From positions 1 through 64,000 of the forward strand of contig NZ_PTQW01000016.1 in assembly GCF_004343725.1 (NCBI RefSeq): 64,000 bases of DNA, in the 5' to 3' direction. A program made the translations under genes and the position numbers. The first letter of the stretch is position 1; the number at the start of each line of letters is the position of its first letter. Shown in pieces: positions 52,270 through 61,978 of the stretch. This stretch comes from Treponema sp. J25 (GTDB taxonomy: Bacteria; Spirochaetota; Spirochaetia; Treponematales; Breznakiellaceae). Below the pieces are notes generated by a model. That model made no database searches. It saw only the letters and a program-made list of their open reading frames with translations, and was not told the origin of the DNA.

Positions 52270-53451
52270 CTAGGTTCGCAGCAGGTTCCGCAGGGCCTCT
52301 AACCAACGAAGAAGAAGGGCGTTTTCTTTTCTTTCTTGCTCACTGCCCAGGGGGAAAAGGGTGCCCTGGGCCATGACATCCAGGAGGGAGCGGTGCTCCT
52401 GGTTTAAGTAGGGACCGACCAGACTCAGGGTAAGGAAGGGGGTTTCTTCATTAAGCACCTGGAGAGCCTCCGATGCAGTAAGTTGGGTAAAAAGACGAGA
52501 TTCCTGGCTTTTTGGATTCAAGGAATAGAGACGGGCCGTGTATACACGAACTGGCATCGGCCCTTTATTATATAAGGAAGGATAGATGCGGTAAAACGCA
52601 AGTTCCTTACTAAAGGGTCCTTTTTTATACCCGTACGGACCAAAGAGAAGGGGCTTTTCATACCATTGAAAATCGTTGTGGATATCTTCCTGGGTGTAAA
52701 ATTGCCATTGGGCCGTAAGGAGGCCCTCCTTCTGACAGGTTCTTAAAAAAGCAAGAAGGGCCTTTCCCCCTTTCTGAGAAAAGAAAGGGGCGTTCTCGTC
52801 AAGATGCATCATACTGGCCGCATCAAATCCCACCAGCGAGGGGTTATTCTCAGCGATGGCTTGCCTCAAAAGCTCTGGCAGCGAAGGAGTGTTAGAAGGG
52901 GCAAGATGAGCAAAAAGAGCAGAAAGAAAGGCAAAAAGAATCCCGTCGTCGGCCCCGGCAATCAGCAGGAGATGTCCTCCCTGGATTAAAAATTGAGGAA
53001 AGGGAAGGCCGGTTTTCTCCATACCCGCCGGGACAAAAAGACCATAGCCGTCAAAAAAGAAAAGTTTTTTTTCCTGAGAGCCGGTAGGGGCAAGCAACGA
53101 AGCCCCTGCCAGAGGCCCTTCTTCCCATCCACTCAGTTCCTGGAGCTTGATAACGGACTGTTTCTGCCGTTCCCCCCGAAAATACCAGGGGAGTTCCTGC
53201 TCAGACGTAAAGGGCTGAAGAGAACCATCCCCTTTTTGCAGCCAGCGAGAAAGTACTTTAATTAAAGCCCGGTCCCCCTGAACCAAGGCGGTGGTCTTAG
53301 CACGCCACCAGCCATAGGAAACGATTCCAGTGCCCCCTACGATGAAAAGAAGCAAGAGACCCACTAAGAGAAAAAGCCACGGGCGTTGTTTTCCCTTTTC
53401 TTTAGAGCTCTGGGGTTTTTTATTATGAAGAGATACCTGTTCTTTTTTCAC
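52270..53451 (-). CDS. Membrane-anchored protein of unknown function
   Basis: A 393-residue protein with a GTG start after GAGAGAGG. A lysine-rich N terminus is followed by one helix (PWLFLLVGLLLLFIVGGTGI), with the rest outside the cytoplasm. The ectodomain resembles a solute-binding-like fold in its hydrophobic alternation (PFPQFLIQGGHLLLIAGADD, GILFAFLSALFAHLAPS), but no family motif is recognised. It is first in a possible two-gene unit with pcm. Confidence 0.7.
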   Translation of the reverse strand: MKKEQVSLHNKKPQSSKEKGKQRPWLFLLVGLLLLFIVGGTGIVSYGWWRAKTTALVQGDRALIKVLSRWLQKGDGSLQPFTSEQELPWYFRGERQKQSVIKLQELSGWEEGPLAGASLLAPTGSQEKKLFFFDGYGLFVPAGMEKTGLPFPQFLIQGGHLLLIAGADDGILFAFLSALFAHLAPSNTPSLPELLRQAIAENNPSLVGFDAASMMHLDENAPFFSQKGGKALLAFLRTCQKEGLLTAQWQFYTQEDIHNDFQWYEKPLLFGPYGYKKGPFSKELAFYRIYPSLYNKGPMPVRVYTARLYSLNPKSQESRLFTQLTASEALQVLNEETPFLTLSLVGPYLNQEHRSLLDVMAQGTLFPLGSEQERKENALLLRWLEALRNLLRT

Positions 53452-53542
53452 CGAGCCTGAACCTCTCTCTACTCACTTAGGGAGATATAGAGTACCTCTA
53501 ATCATACTATAGGAATAGCAGAACCTCAAGAATAGTTCGCTC

Positions 53543-53573
53543 CTTTGCGCCCCCTAGGCAAAGACCTTTTTTT
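53543..53573 (+). terminator. Terminator-like hairpin in the leader of the CHY gene
   Basis: CTTTGC (53543-53548) pairs with GCAAAG (53558-53563), then ACC and seven T residues (53567-53573). It lies 19 bases before the CHY start with no plus-strand gene upstream, so it would act as an attenuator if transcription starts before it. Confidence 0.4.
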
Positions 53574-53591
53574 CGGTTACAACCAGAATGA

Positions 53592-53963
53592 ATGAAAAAA
53601 GCGGAGATTCCAGTTTATGGGCCGGTAATAGACAGCCAAACCCGTTGTATACACTACCACGGGCCCCTTGATGTCATAGCCATTAAGTTTAAATGCTGTA
53701 AGAAATACTACCCCTGCCACCTCTGCCATATGGAGTGTGAGTCCCATCCCCTTGAACGATGGACCCCAGGTGAATTTCATGAAAAGGCTATTCTTTGCGG
53801 GGTGTGTGGGAAGGAACTATCTATTGCGGAGTACCTCGGAGTATCATCATGTCCCTTCTGTGGAGCCCAATTTAATCCGGGGTGCAAAACCCATCTTCAC
53901 TACTACTTTGAAATACCCGAGGGTTGTGGCAACGAAAACACCCTTTCTACCCCCAAATCGTAA
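53592..53963 (+). CDS. CHY-type zinc finger protein
   Basis: A 123-residue cysteine- and histidine-rich protein of the CHY zinc finger family. The Cys-x-His-Tyr core is TRCIHYHGPLDVIAIKFKCC, continuing KKYYPCHLCHMECESHP and CGVCGKELSIAEYLGVSSCP with FCGAQFNPGC, enough ligands for several zinc ions. The eukaryotic relatives are RING-linked; bacterial members stand alone and have unknown roles. No ribosome binding site is evident before ATG 53592. The neighbouring bacteriohemerythrin converges on it. Confidence 0.9.
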   Translation: MKKAEIPVYGPVIDSQTRCIHYHGPLDVIAIKFKCCKKYYPCHLCHMECESHPLERWTPGEFHEKAILCGVCGKELSIAEYLGVSSCPFCGAQFNPGCKTHLHYYFEIPEGCGNENTLSTPKS

Positions 53964-54132
53964 AACCTGGGAATATACGAAAGCTGCTCATCGAAAAATG
54001 GTTTATCCAAACTTCCCAGCTAGCCCCTCTGCTCTCTATGCACAGAAAATACAAGGCCTCTTTATCCTTTTTTGTTCATAACGGGAAGTCCCTGAACATC
54101 TTCTCTTTTATGGGTTTCATTTTTAATGGGTC

Positions 54133-54549
54133 TCATTTTTGCCCCAGATGGGCTTTTAAGCAGTTTTCATATTGCTTATCTGTAATAGCAATATGCTCCA
54201 GGGTCCAATCCCGCAGGAAACGGGCAAAATTGTTTGGAACAAAGGGTTTACCACCTTCAAAATCCCGAACCCCTTCCAGGACTTTAGCAACGAAGGCAGC
54301 ATGCTCTGCCTTATGTTCCGCATAGAGAGGATACCCCGCCTTTTTCATCAGTTCTTCTTCAAAAGAAAAATGGGTTTGCACATATTTTACCGCCTCTTTT
54401 ACAATGCGACGGAATTCCATTTGGGCGGCATCTTTTCCCTGTACACAGGCGGCAAAAAGTTGATTCGCTATATCCAATAATTTTTTATGCTGCTCATCGA
54501 TTTCAGGAATCCCTACGGAATACTTATCACTCCATTCTACCAATTCCAT
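54133..54549 (-). CDS. Bacteriohemerythrin
   Basis: A 138-residue four-helix hemerythrin that binds O2 (or NO) at a non-haem di-iron site. Iron ligands are visible in order: EWSDKYSVGIPEIDEQHKKL (His and Glu), VKYVQTHFSFEEELMKKAGY (His-x-x-x-Glu), YAEHKAEHAAFV (two His) and LRDWTLEHIAITD (His and Asp). The single-domain length is standard. In an anaerobe it would scavenge or deliver oxygen. It is transcribed from a -35/-10 pair directly next to the ATG, so its mRNA is probably leaderless. Confidence 0.95.
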   Translation of the reverse strand: MELVEWSDKYSVGIPEIDEQHKKLLDIANQLFAACVQGKDAAQMEFRRIVKEAVKYVQTHFSFEEELMKKAGYPLYAEHKAEHAAFVAKVLEGVRDFEGGKPFVPNNFARFLRDWTLEHIAITDKQYENCLKAHLGQK

Positions 54550-54555
54550 GGTTCA

Positions 54556-54584
54556 ATCATAGTAATCTTTACGAAGATTTTCAA
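54556..54584 (-). promoter_or_regulatory. Promoter of the bacteriohemerythrin gene
   Basis: On the minus strand TTGAAA (54584-54579), 17 bases, TATGAT (54561-54556). The -10 ends 6 bases before the ATG at 54549, so transcription would begin at the start codon. No Shine-Dalgarno sequence is possible in that space. Confidence 0.65.
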
Positions 54585-54785
54585 CTCTCGATATTCAGTC
54601 CTGGGCAGGCCTTTTTGGGGGAAAACCATTGTAACAGCATATGCACACCCTCTACCTATACATACAAGCCTTTACACTCCCAGAACCATGATAGGCCCTT
54701 CTTACTCTCTATGAAGATACGGCCTTCTTCTTTATATTCTGCCACACAGGGATAAGGAAACTCCATATTCTGATATTGTTTCTTT

Positions 54786-56075
54786 TTAGTCCAGGTGAAA
54801 GGCCGCCTCCAATTCCGCTACTTGTGCATCATTGATAGCCACCACATCTCCAAGTTCACTGGCCGCGATCAAAGCCTTTGCACTATACTCGGCCACCTCG
54901 AGTCGATCAAAGGCATTGAGGAGGGTGCTGCCTGTCACAATAATACAATCATTTTCCACCATCACAATAGGAGTTTTTTTGGAAAAGCTCCGTGCTACCT
55001 TTTCCTGGTCCATAAAAGTTGATCCAAAGGACACTGTGGGAATAGTGCGCAACAAGATATAACTTTCTGGTATGGTCCGAGAATTAAAACGGGCCTCTGT
55101 TACCGCAAAGACCATCACCGATGGGGGATGGGCAATAATAATTGAATTGATATGAGGATGTAATTCGTAGATCCGCTGATGCAACAGGACAGAACGACTC
55201 GGTGTTTTTCCCTTTTCTTTCCTGCCATTCTGGATTCGAACAAGGTCTTCCGGTTCCAGGTATTTTCTATCTTTCCCATAGGGAGTAATGATAAAGTCAT
55301 TTTGTTCAAGTCGCTGGGAGAAGGTCCCCTGGGTACTGGAGAAAAGGCCCTGATCATAAGCGCGATGGATCAGGGTACACATATCCCGTCGGGCAGAACG
55401 TTCTTCACTTGTTATCCCCAGGGGTTCGAATTCCTCCATTGGAACCGCTTGTTTCCGGTAACTTACATCGATCTGCTGTTGTGTTAAGGCCCGGGGGATC
55501 CCAATACGACGGGCCGAAATTTCAAGGCGCGCGCAAAAATCCAGTGTTTCGAAAGCCATAAAAGCCCTGAAGAGGTCGGCGGCACCTACTACAATACCAT
55601 GGTTTTCGAGGAGCACCGTATTGATTCCTTTTTCGAACACGGCGGCAATATTTTCCCCCAGTTCCTGACTCCCCGGTACCGCATACGGAGCCATGGCTAC
55701 CGGACCACATACAAGCTGTACGTTAGGGATAAGGGTGGTAAGGGGTATCTTCCTCACGATACTAAAGGCTACAAGGGCCGGTGGATGAGCATGGAGTATA
55801 GCCCCCAGATCTGGACGCCGTTCATAGATGGTTTTATGAAAGGGAAATTCACTGGATGGACGATGGTGCCCCACCACTGAGCCATCTTTCTTCACACATA
55901 CCACATCCTCCCGCCGTAGCGATCCCTTATCAACCCCCGCGGGACTGATCCAAATATCTCCATTTTCATCTTTTATAGAAAGGTTTCCCCCCGAAGTCGT
56001 CGTCATACCATACTGGTATACCCGTTCCATGATCATCACAATTTGATCCGCCGGATGGAGCATATCAAAGCGCAT
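54786..56075 (-). CDS. Tandem class II aldolase/adducin-family protein
   Basis: A 429-residue protein made of two class II aldolase domains. The first (1-~210) keeps the active site of the rhamnulose-1-phosphate/fuculose-1-phosphate aldolase family: Glu76 in SSEFPFH, His95 and His97 in HAHPPALVAFS, His159 in ENHGIVV. The second (~225-429) aligns but has Ser295 for Glu76, Ile314 for His95 and Asp376 for His159 (VENDCIIV), keeping only His316, so it should not bind zinc catalytically. Lone family members are ~215 residues. Adjacent GH78 rhamnosidase suggests a role in deoxysugar phosphate cleavage, but the substrate is uncertain. Confidence 0.9.
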   Translation of the reverse strand: MRFDMLHPADQIVMIMERVYQYGMTTTSGGNLSIKDENGDIWISPAGVDKGSLRREDVVCVKKDGSVVGHHRPSSEFPFHKTIYERRPDLGAILHAHPPALVAFSIVRKIPLTTLIPNVQLVCGPVAMAPYAVPGSQELGENIAAVFEKGINTVLLENHGIVVGAADLFRAFMAFETLDFCARLEISARRIGIPRALTQQQIDVSYRKQAVPMEEFEPLGITSEERSARRDMCTLIHRAYDQGLFSSTQGTFSQRLEQNDFIITPYGKDRKYLEPEDLVRIQNGRKEKGKTPSRSVLLHQRIYELHPHINSIIIAHPPSVMVFAVTEARFNSRTIPESYILLRTIPTVSFGSTFMDQEKVARSFSKKTPIVMVENDCIIVTGSTLLNAFDRLEVAEYSAKALIAASELGDVVAINDAQVAELEAAFHLD

Positions 56076-56154
56076 ACCTATTCCTCCTCAGAACAACCGG
56101 TGGGCCCAGGGCCCTAATCAGGAACACCTAACGCCCACCGGTACTGCGAGTAGC

Positions 56155-58440
56155 TTAGGTAGTTTTATTGATTTTTTCTAGTAGGGACTGTAATTCGATG
56201 GGATTCACGGTTGGGACCATCCGTACGATACTTCGGAGGGGTGTTTCTTCAATAAAGGAAGTGATAATCAGCGCCTGGGGATCATCGGGATTAGGAGCAC
56301 CAAACATTTTGAAAAAGGTTTCCCGAATTCGGGAAACAAATTCTTTCGCCTCGGGAAAACCTTCGAGATCGGCGATGGTACTATTCATATCAAGGGGAAG
56401 CAGCACAGAGGGAGTGGTAGAGATACAACGAACCACAGCGCTAAGCCGTAGATCTACGCTCGAGGCTCCCACTGCAAGAGTATATGCTCCCGTTTCTACC
56501 ACCCAATCATGATGATCCACCGACCAGTAGGCAAAAGAGCGCTTGTTTAATGAAAACTGGGCAGTTTTTGTTTCTCCAACCTCGAGGGAAAGCTTTGCAA
56601 AGCCCTTAAGTTCCTGTTTTGGTCGTACTACTTCAGTAGACTGTGGGGGTATCACATACAGTTGCACTATTTCTTTTCCAGGTAAAGGACCCCGATTAGT
56701 CACATCAACTTGAACCAATACTTCTTCGTTATCAGAGAATTGAGACTTAGATACCCGGAGATTGCTATACTCAAAATGAGAATAGGATAGCCCATGCCCA
56801 AAGGGGAAAAGGACCTGCCGGCCTACGCTTATATAATAGCGATAGCCTATAAAAATTCCTTCCCGATATTCCACCCGTCGTCGGTCTCCAGGGAAATTAA
56901 GATACGCCGGTGTGTCCTGAATACTGATGGGGAAGGTTTCTGCTAACTTTCCACAAGGGTTGGCCCGCCCAAACAACAGATCCACTACAGCCGTTCCCCA
57001 TCCTTGCCCCCCAAGGTAGGTTTCAAGTACCGCAGGAACCTGGTCTATCCAGGGCATTTCGACAGGGGCTCCATTACTCAACACCACTACAACCCGTTTC
57101 TGCACCTTACACAGGGCATCGAGGAGGGCCACATGACTCTTCGGAAGGGAGAGGTCCTTCCGATCGTAGCCTTCCGATTCGTAGCGATCCGTAAGCCCTA
57201 TAAAGAGTACCACCATCTCCGCTTGTTTAGCTACTTCGCAGGCCTCTTGAATAAGTCCCGGGTCAGGATCATCCTGATCAAGACGGTACCCATCGGCATA
57301 GAGGATAGAGGGGCCCTTTAATTTTTGTGCTGCCGCCAATGCCGTATCAAGCTGAGTGGGGGTAATATGAGAACTTCCTCCACCCTGATATCGGGGGTAT
57401 CGAGCAAAGGCACCAATAAAGGCCACCGAAGAATGGAGAGAAAGAGGAAGAAGGTTCCCTTCATTTTTAAGAAGCACCGCCCCTTCCCGGGCCGCACGGC
57501 GAGCCAATTCATGATGGGCATCTCGGTCATAGCTGTAAAAACCCGCGGATGATTGAGATGCAGCTTTTTGCGTCGCCATAACCTTTGCCGTCAATTCCAG
57601 GATACGCCGGCAGGCCCGATCGAGGACCGTTTCGTCTAGAACACCGGAACGAACCGCGGCTACTACCTCAGTATCAGTAAGCCCCCGACTACTGGGCATT
57701 TCGAGATCTTGACCGGCAATAAGCCCGGCAATCTTATCATTACAGGCTCCCCAATCGGTAAGAACCACCCCCTGAAACCCCCACTCTTCCCGGAGGACCT
57801 TTTGGAGCAGCCAGGGATGCTCTGCGCAGAAAGTACCATTCAGTTTGTTATAGGCGGCCATCACTGTCCAGGGCTGAGCTTCTCGTATAGCCGTCTCAAA
57901 GGCGGGAAGATAGATTTCCCGTAATGTGCGCTCATCCACGATGGTATCGATAGTGTTCCGATGAGTTTCCTGATTATTCGCCGCAAAGTGTTTAATACTC
58001 GTGCCTATGCCCTGAGACTGCACACCCCTTACATGGTGTTTTGCGAGCTCTCCAGCTAGGTAGGGATCCTCTGAAAAATATTCAAAATTTCGCCCCCCCA
58101 GAGGATGCCTTTTAATATTCACCGCTGGCCCCAAGAGAACACCAACACCTTCTGCCCGGGCTTCTTCCCCCAGGGCCCGGCCGATTTCTTCCAAAAGGTC
58201 CCTATCCCACGTTGAAGCTAAGGTTACTCCACTGGGAAAGCAGGTAGCCGGTACGCTTTCGTGGAGTCCCACATGATCGGGATCACTCGATTGCTTCCGC
58301 AAGCCATGGGGCCCGTCGGTCATCATCCAGGACGGAATCCCAAGCCGTTCTATTCCCTTGGTTGTCCAGAAATCCTTTCCGGAACACAATGCCGCCTTTT
58401 CTTCGAGGGTAAGATGGTGTAACCAATATTCCACATTCAT
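56155..58440 (-). CDS. Glycoside hydrolase family 3 beta-glycosidase
   Basis: A 761-residue GH3 enzyme (BglX/thermostable beta-glucosidase type) without signal peptide. The (beta/alpha)8 domain has GVGVLLGPAVNIKRHPLGGR, SIKHFAANNQETHR and the nucleophile Asp229 in GVVLTDWGACND. The second domain has RRAAREGAVLLKNEGNLLPL and GLTDRYESEGYDRKDLSLP (acid/base region). A C-terminal fibronectin-like domain begins near 560 (FPFGHGLSYSHFEYSNLRVS). It releases glucose or xylose from imported glycosides. The ATG overlaps the GH78 stop (TAATG), with GGAG inside the GH78 end. Confidence 0.95.
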   Translation of the reverse strand: MNVEYWLHHLTLEEKAALCSGKDFWTTKGIERLGIPSWMMTDGPHGLRKQSSDPDHVGLHESVPATCFPSGVTLASTWDRDLLEEIGRALGEEARAEGVGVLLGPAVNIKRHPLGGRNFEYFSEDPYLAGELAKHHVRGVQSQGIGTSIKHFAANNQETHRNTIDTIVDERTLREIYLPAFETAIREAQPWTVMAAYNKLNGTFCAEHPWLLQKVLREEWGFQGVVLTDWGACNDKIAGLIAGQDLEMPSSRGLTDTEVVAAVRSGVLDETVLDRACRRILELTAKVMATQKAASQSSAGFYSYDRDAHHELARRAAREGAVLLKNEGNLLPLSLHSSVAFIGAFARYPRYQGGGSSHITPTQLDTALAAAQKLKGPSILYADGYRLDQDDPDPGLIQEACEVAKQAEMVVLFIGLTDRYESEGYDRKDLSLPKSHVALLDALCKVQKRVVVVLSNGAPVEMPWIDQVPAVLETYLGGQGWGTAVVDLLFGRANPCGKLAETFPISIQDTPAYLNFPGDRRRVEYREGIFIGYRYYISVGRQVLFPFGHGLSYSHFEYSNLRVSKSQFSDNEEVLVQVDVTNRGPLPGKEIVQLYVIPPQSTEVVRPKQELKGFAKLSLEVGETKTAQFSLNKRSFAYWSVDHHDWVVETGAYTLAVGASSVDLRLSAVVRCISTTPSVLLPLDMNSTIADLEGFPEAKEFVSRIRETFFKMFGAPNPDDPQALIITSFIEETPLRSIVRMVPTVNPIELQSLLEKINKTT

Positions 58441-61112
58441 TATATCTCTCCTACCAATGTGTACCTTCCTGAACTCATTTGCAATTCTAACACAGAATCA
58501 GATTTCTGGGGTTCCCGCAGTTTCAGCCACCCTGATTTATGGAGAGGCCAGGGATTTACACTTCTGATTTTCTTCCCTGGCCACCGAAGTAATCCCTGAA
58601 CATTTGGAGGAAGGGTAACTTCCAGGTTCAGGATATTTCCTTTACAACGCCATGATACGGTGATGCTACCATACACCGAATGGTACTGCACCATGGACTG
58701 CGTAATACCACCCCCAGGCTGAGGTGCTATAAGGCAAAGAGGGTGTCCCTCCTCATCATGGGTAAACCGAAGCCCCCCAAGGGTTTCATACATCCACTGA
58801 CCAACAGCCCCGTATGCATAATGGTTAAAGGAATTCATCTCAGGGCTCCAGAAAGACCCATCGGGCTTAATACCATCCCAGTGTTCCCAGATGGTGGTAG
58901 CTCCTTTGGTAATCTGGTAAAGCCAGGAAGGATAATCCTGCTGAAGAAGCAGTTTATACGCCAGATCGGTTCGGCCATGCTCACTCAGGGCTTTCAAAAT
59001 AAAGGGGGTACCCAAGAAACCGGTGGTTAGATGATTGTTACTCTGGCCAAGAATAGCAACAAGGTCTTCCAGAATTCTTTTTCGGTGTTTCTCTGGAGCC
59101 AGATTAAATACGAGTACCAGAATGTGGGCGGTTTGGGTGGGGGATACAAGCCTTCCGTTAGGAGTGATAAATTCTTTCTGGAATGCCCGAACAATCGCTT
59201 CGTGTAACGCCTGGTAGCGGCGAGCATCAGTTTTATAGCCCAATACCTGTGCAGCAAGAGCAAGCAGGTATACCGAATAAGCATAAAAAGCCGTCGCTAC
59301 AAGGTCATTGGGGGTTGCTCCAAAGTAACTCCCCTCCTTTGCATCCAGGGCAACCCAGTCCCCAAAATGGAAACCATCCCGCCACAAAAGTCCTCCTCGG
59401 GCAACAGAGCGGATATATTCAACCCATTGTTTCATAGAGGGGTATTGTTTTTTAAGTAATTCCCGATCCCCATAGCGTTCATAGAGCGTCCAGGGACAAA
59501 TGACTGCCGCATCCCCCCAGCCAGTAGATGAATGGGCCCCCTTAAAATTAGGATCCTGGCTTTTAGCTCGAGAAAGCACATCGGGAATGACAAAGGGCAT
59601 ACCGCCATTGGGTAATTGATCCAGGGCAAGATCGGCAAGCCACTTTCTGAAAAAGGAACGAACATCCCGAAGGTAACTTGCGGTTCCAACGAAGACCTGG
59701 GCATCACCGGTCCAACCCAGCCGCTCATCCCGTTGGGGGCAATCGGTAGGGACATCAAGGCTATTACCTTTCCAGCCCCATTGAATATTATGATGCAGTT
59801 GGTTTAGCATCGGGTTTGAACAAAAGAACTCAAGGGTTTCTCTCATGTCTGAATGGAGGACCTGGGCAGTGAAACTTTCTGGGGATATCTCTCCCGGCCA
59901 TTCAACAACCTGTACATACCGAAATCCCTGAAAACTAAAGCGAGCTTCAAAGGTTTCTTCCCCTTCCCCTCTACAGACATACTCGATGGTATTTTTTGCT
60001 TTCCTGAGGTTTTCCGTATAGAAATTACCATCCTTATCTAGCACTTCCGCATGGCAGAGCACCACCCGGCTTCCAGATGCACCGGTAACTGTAAACCGTA
60101 CCCAGCCAGTAAGATTCTGGCCAAAATCGAGCACCCGTTCTCCCCGGGGAGTCACAAAAAAGGCTATCGGTTTCAGGGTCTCCTGTTTTTTTACAAGGGG
60201 GCCCGCCTGGGCTACCAACTTGCATAAAGGAGTTTGTGTCACCCGGCACGCACCTTTCGATCCTTGGTAAGCCGCATCAGTAAACCACTGAGGAATCTCC
60301 TGGCGGGCATCGTAACGCTCTCCATGGTAGAGCTCTGCGTACTCGAGGGGGCCCCAGGTCCATTCCCATTGGGCATCGGTTGTTACAAGAGGCGTACTGT
60401 CACCAGGACTACCAAAAAGACAAAGAGAAGCTGCCAGGTTCTCCCCATACAACGCCGATTCATTGAACCAGGTAAGATATCCCCGGTACCAGCCATTGGC
60501 AAGGATAAGGGCAACCACATTCGTTCCTGCCCGCAACAAAGGGCCTACCTCGTAGGTCTGATATTGAAGCCGTTTTTCATAACTTGTCCAGCCCGGTGTA
60601 AAATAAGCATCCCCTACCCGCTTTCCATTGAGGTATACCTCGTATAAACCCAGGGCCGTCACATAAAGCCGCGCATTTTTTGGTACGCTATCGAGAGTAA
60701 ACACCCGACGAAGATACTGAGGACGAGAAAAAGTTTCTTGCTGGTTTTCGTCAATAGCGATAAAGAGAGCGGGCCAAGGTTCATTGATAAAAGCAGTTTC
60801 GAACCATGAGGTCTCGCTCCAGGGACTTTCTTCTTTTCTGTTGGTTCGTACCGCAATACGATAATAATAGCGCTGTCGTCCCCGAAGCGAAGGACCGTCG
60901 TAGGAAATGCCTTGAGACCGAGAAGATTTTACCCAGCGGGAATCCCAGAGGAGCATGTTAAAACGAACATCCCGGGAGACCTGAATGCGATAATGGGTTT
61001 GCATAATCCCCGGCTCTTCGGTAGCAAGGGCCCAGCCAAATACTGGTTGGGGCGTATCAATCCCCAACGGGGTAGGTTCATAATTACAGGTGGTCTGTAT
61101 TACGGTGATCAT
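58440..61112 (-). CDS. GH78 alpha-L-rhamnosidase
   Basis: An 890-residue alpha-L-rhamnosidase removing terminal rhamnose from plant glycosides. Domain order: N-terminal beta-sandwiches (PLGIDTPQPVFGWALATEEP; LYEVYLNGKRVGDAYFTPGW), a rhamnosidase concanavalin-like domain, and the (alpha/alpha)6 barrel with LDVPTDCPQRDERLGWTGDA (catalytic acidic cluster), GFLGTPFILKALSEHGR and TIWEHWDGIKPDGSFWSPEM. A beta-sandwich closes the protein. No signal peptide, so it works in the cytoplasm. It lies 14 bases after the permease gene and overlaps the GH3 start. Confidence 0.95.
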   Translation of the reverse strand: MITVIQTTCNYEPTPLGIDTPQPVFGWALATEEPGIMQTHYRIQVSRDVRFNMLLWDSRWVKSSRSQGISYDGPSLRGRQRYYYRIAVRTNRKEESPWSETSWFETAFINEPWPALFIAIDENQQETFSRPQYLRRVFTLDSVPKNARLYVTALGLYEVYLNGKRVGDAYFTPGWTSYEKRLQYQTYEVGPLLRAGTNVVALILANGWYRGYLTWFNESALYGENLAASLCLFGSPGDSTPLVTTDAQWEWTWGPLEYAELYHGERYDARQEIPQWFTDAAYQGSKGACRVTQTPLCKLVAQAGPLVKKQETLKPIAFFVTPRGERVLDFGQNLTGWVRFTVTGASGSRVVLCHAEVLDKDGNFYTENLRKAKNTIEYVCRGEGEETFEARFSFQGFRYVQVVEWPGEISPESFTAQVLHSDMRETLEFFCSNPMLNQLHHNIQWGWKGNSLDVPTDCPQRDERLGWTGDAQVFVGTASYLRDVRSFFRKWLADLALDQLPNGGMPFVIPDVLSRAKSQDPNFKGAHSSTGWGDAAVICPWTLYERYGDRELLKKQYPSMKQWVEYIRSVARGGLLWRDGFHFGDWVALDAKEGSYFGATPNDLVATAFYAYSVYLLALAAQVLGYKTDARRYQALHEAIVRAFQKEFITPNGRLVSPTQTAHILVLVFNLAPEKHRKRILEDLVAILGQSNNHLTTGFLGTPFILKALSEHGRTDLAYKLLLQQDYPSWLYQITKGATTIWEHWDGIKPDGSFWSPEMNSFNHYAYGAVGQWMYETLGGLRFTHDEEGHPLCLIAPQPGGGITQSMVQYHSVYGSITVSWRCKGNILNLEVTLPPNVQGLLRWPGKKIRSVNPWPLHKSGWLKLREPQKSDSVLELQMSSGRYTLVGEI

Positions 61113-61126
61113 ATAGTTTCCCCTTT

Positions 61127-61978
61127 TTATCCTTTGATAGATCCTGCCACCATACCTTCTACAATTCTTTTATTGAAAAAGATAAATAGAACGAGTGGAG
61201 GGATAGATATAAGCAATACATTTGCAAAAAGCAGGTGCCACTGGGTATTGTAACGGCTGATAAAATTGTACAACGTAAGCTGAATGGTGGCATTTTCCGC
61301 ACCGGGTAAGAAATAGAGGGGGTTAACAAAGTCATTAAAAATAGTAACCCCTGACAGAATTAGAATCGTGGTACTCACCGGCTGAAGAAGCGGAAAGATA
61401 ATTTTCCAGAACAGGGTACTTCCTTTGCAGCCATCGATAAACGAGGCTTCATCCAGTTCTCTGGGAATAGTAACCAGAAAGGCTCGATATAAAAGAACAG
61501 AAAAGGGAAGGCCCAGGGCTATTTCCACAAGGATAAGTCCCGGTAAGGTTCTATAGAGATGGAGCGCCTTCAATATCCAGATAGTGGTAATTACAGAAGG
61601 AGGCACCATAAGACCTGACAAAATAACAAAGTGAAAGGCCGAAACCACCGGTCGATGGGAGCGCCGTTCCATCACAAAACCCGCCATGGAAGAAATTACG
61701 ATGAGAAAAAGGACCGAAAAAACCGTCAGTACCGTACTGTTTATAAAAGCCCGAACCATCATATAGTCTGAAGTCCGGAGTACTTCCTGCAGATTGGTAA
61801 GATACTGGGGATGGCGAGGTGGCACAAATTGTTGGAGCGCCGCTTCGGGGCCCGTCTTCCCAGCCTGAAAGAACACAAACAAAAGGGGAACCCCAAAAAC
61901 AAGGGTAACAAGAAGAAGGGCTATCAATTCGCCCAAGGAAAGAAGGGATTTTTTAGAGTTTGACCGAAAGTGTTTCAT
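61127..61978 (-). CDS. Sugar ABC transporter permease (MalG-like), rhamnoside locus
   Basis: A 283-residue permease with six spans and the coupling loop ELDEASFIDGCKGSTLFWKI. It overlaps the MalF-like gene by four bases and precedes GH78 by 14. It belongs with the binding protein at 62928 and lacks a local ATPase gene. Substrate is likely a rhamnosylated or beta-linked oligosaccharide, judged from the downstream hydrolases. Confidence 0.93.
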   Translation of the reverse strand: MKHFRSNSKKSLLSLGELIALLLVTLVFGVPLLFVFFQAGKTGPEAALQQFVPPRHPQYLTNLQEVLRTSDYMMVRAFINSTVLTVFSVLFLIVISSMAGFVMERRSHRPVVSAFHFVILSGLMVPPSVITTIWILKALHLYRTLPGLILVEIALGLPFSVLLYRAFLVTIPRELDEASFIDGCKGSTLFWKIIFPLLQPVSTTILILSGVTIFNDFVNPLYFLPGAENATIQLTLYNFISRYNTQWHLLFANVLLISIPPLVLFIFFNKRIVEGMVAGSIKG

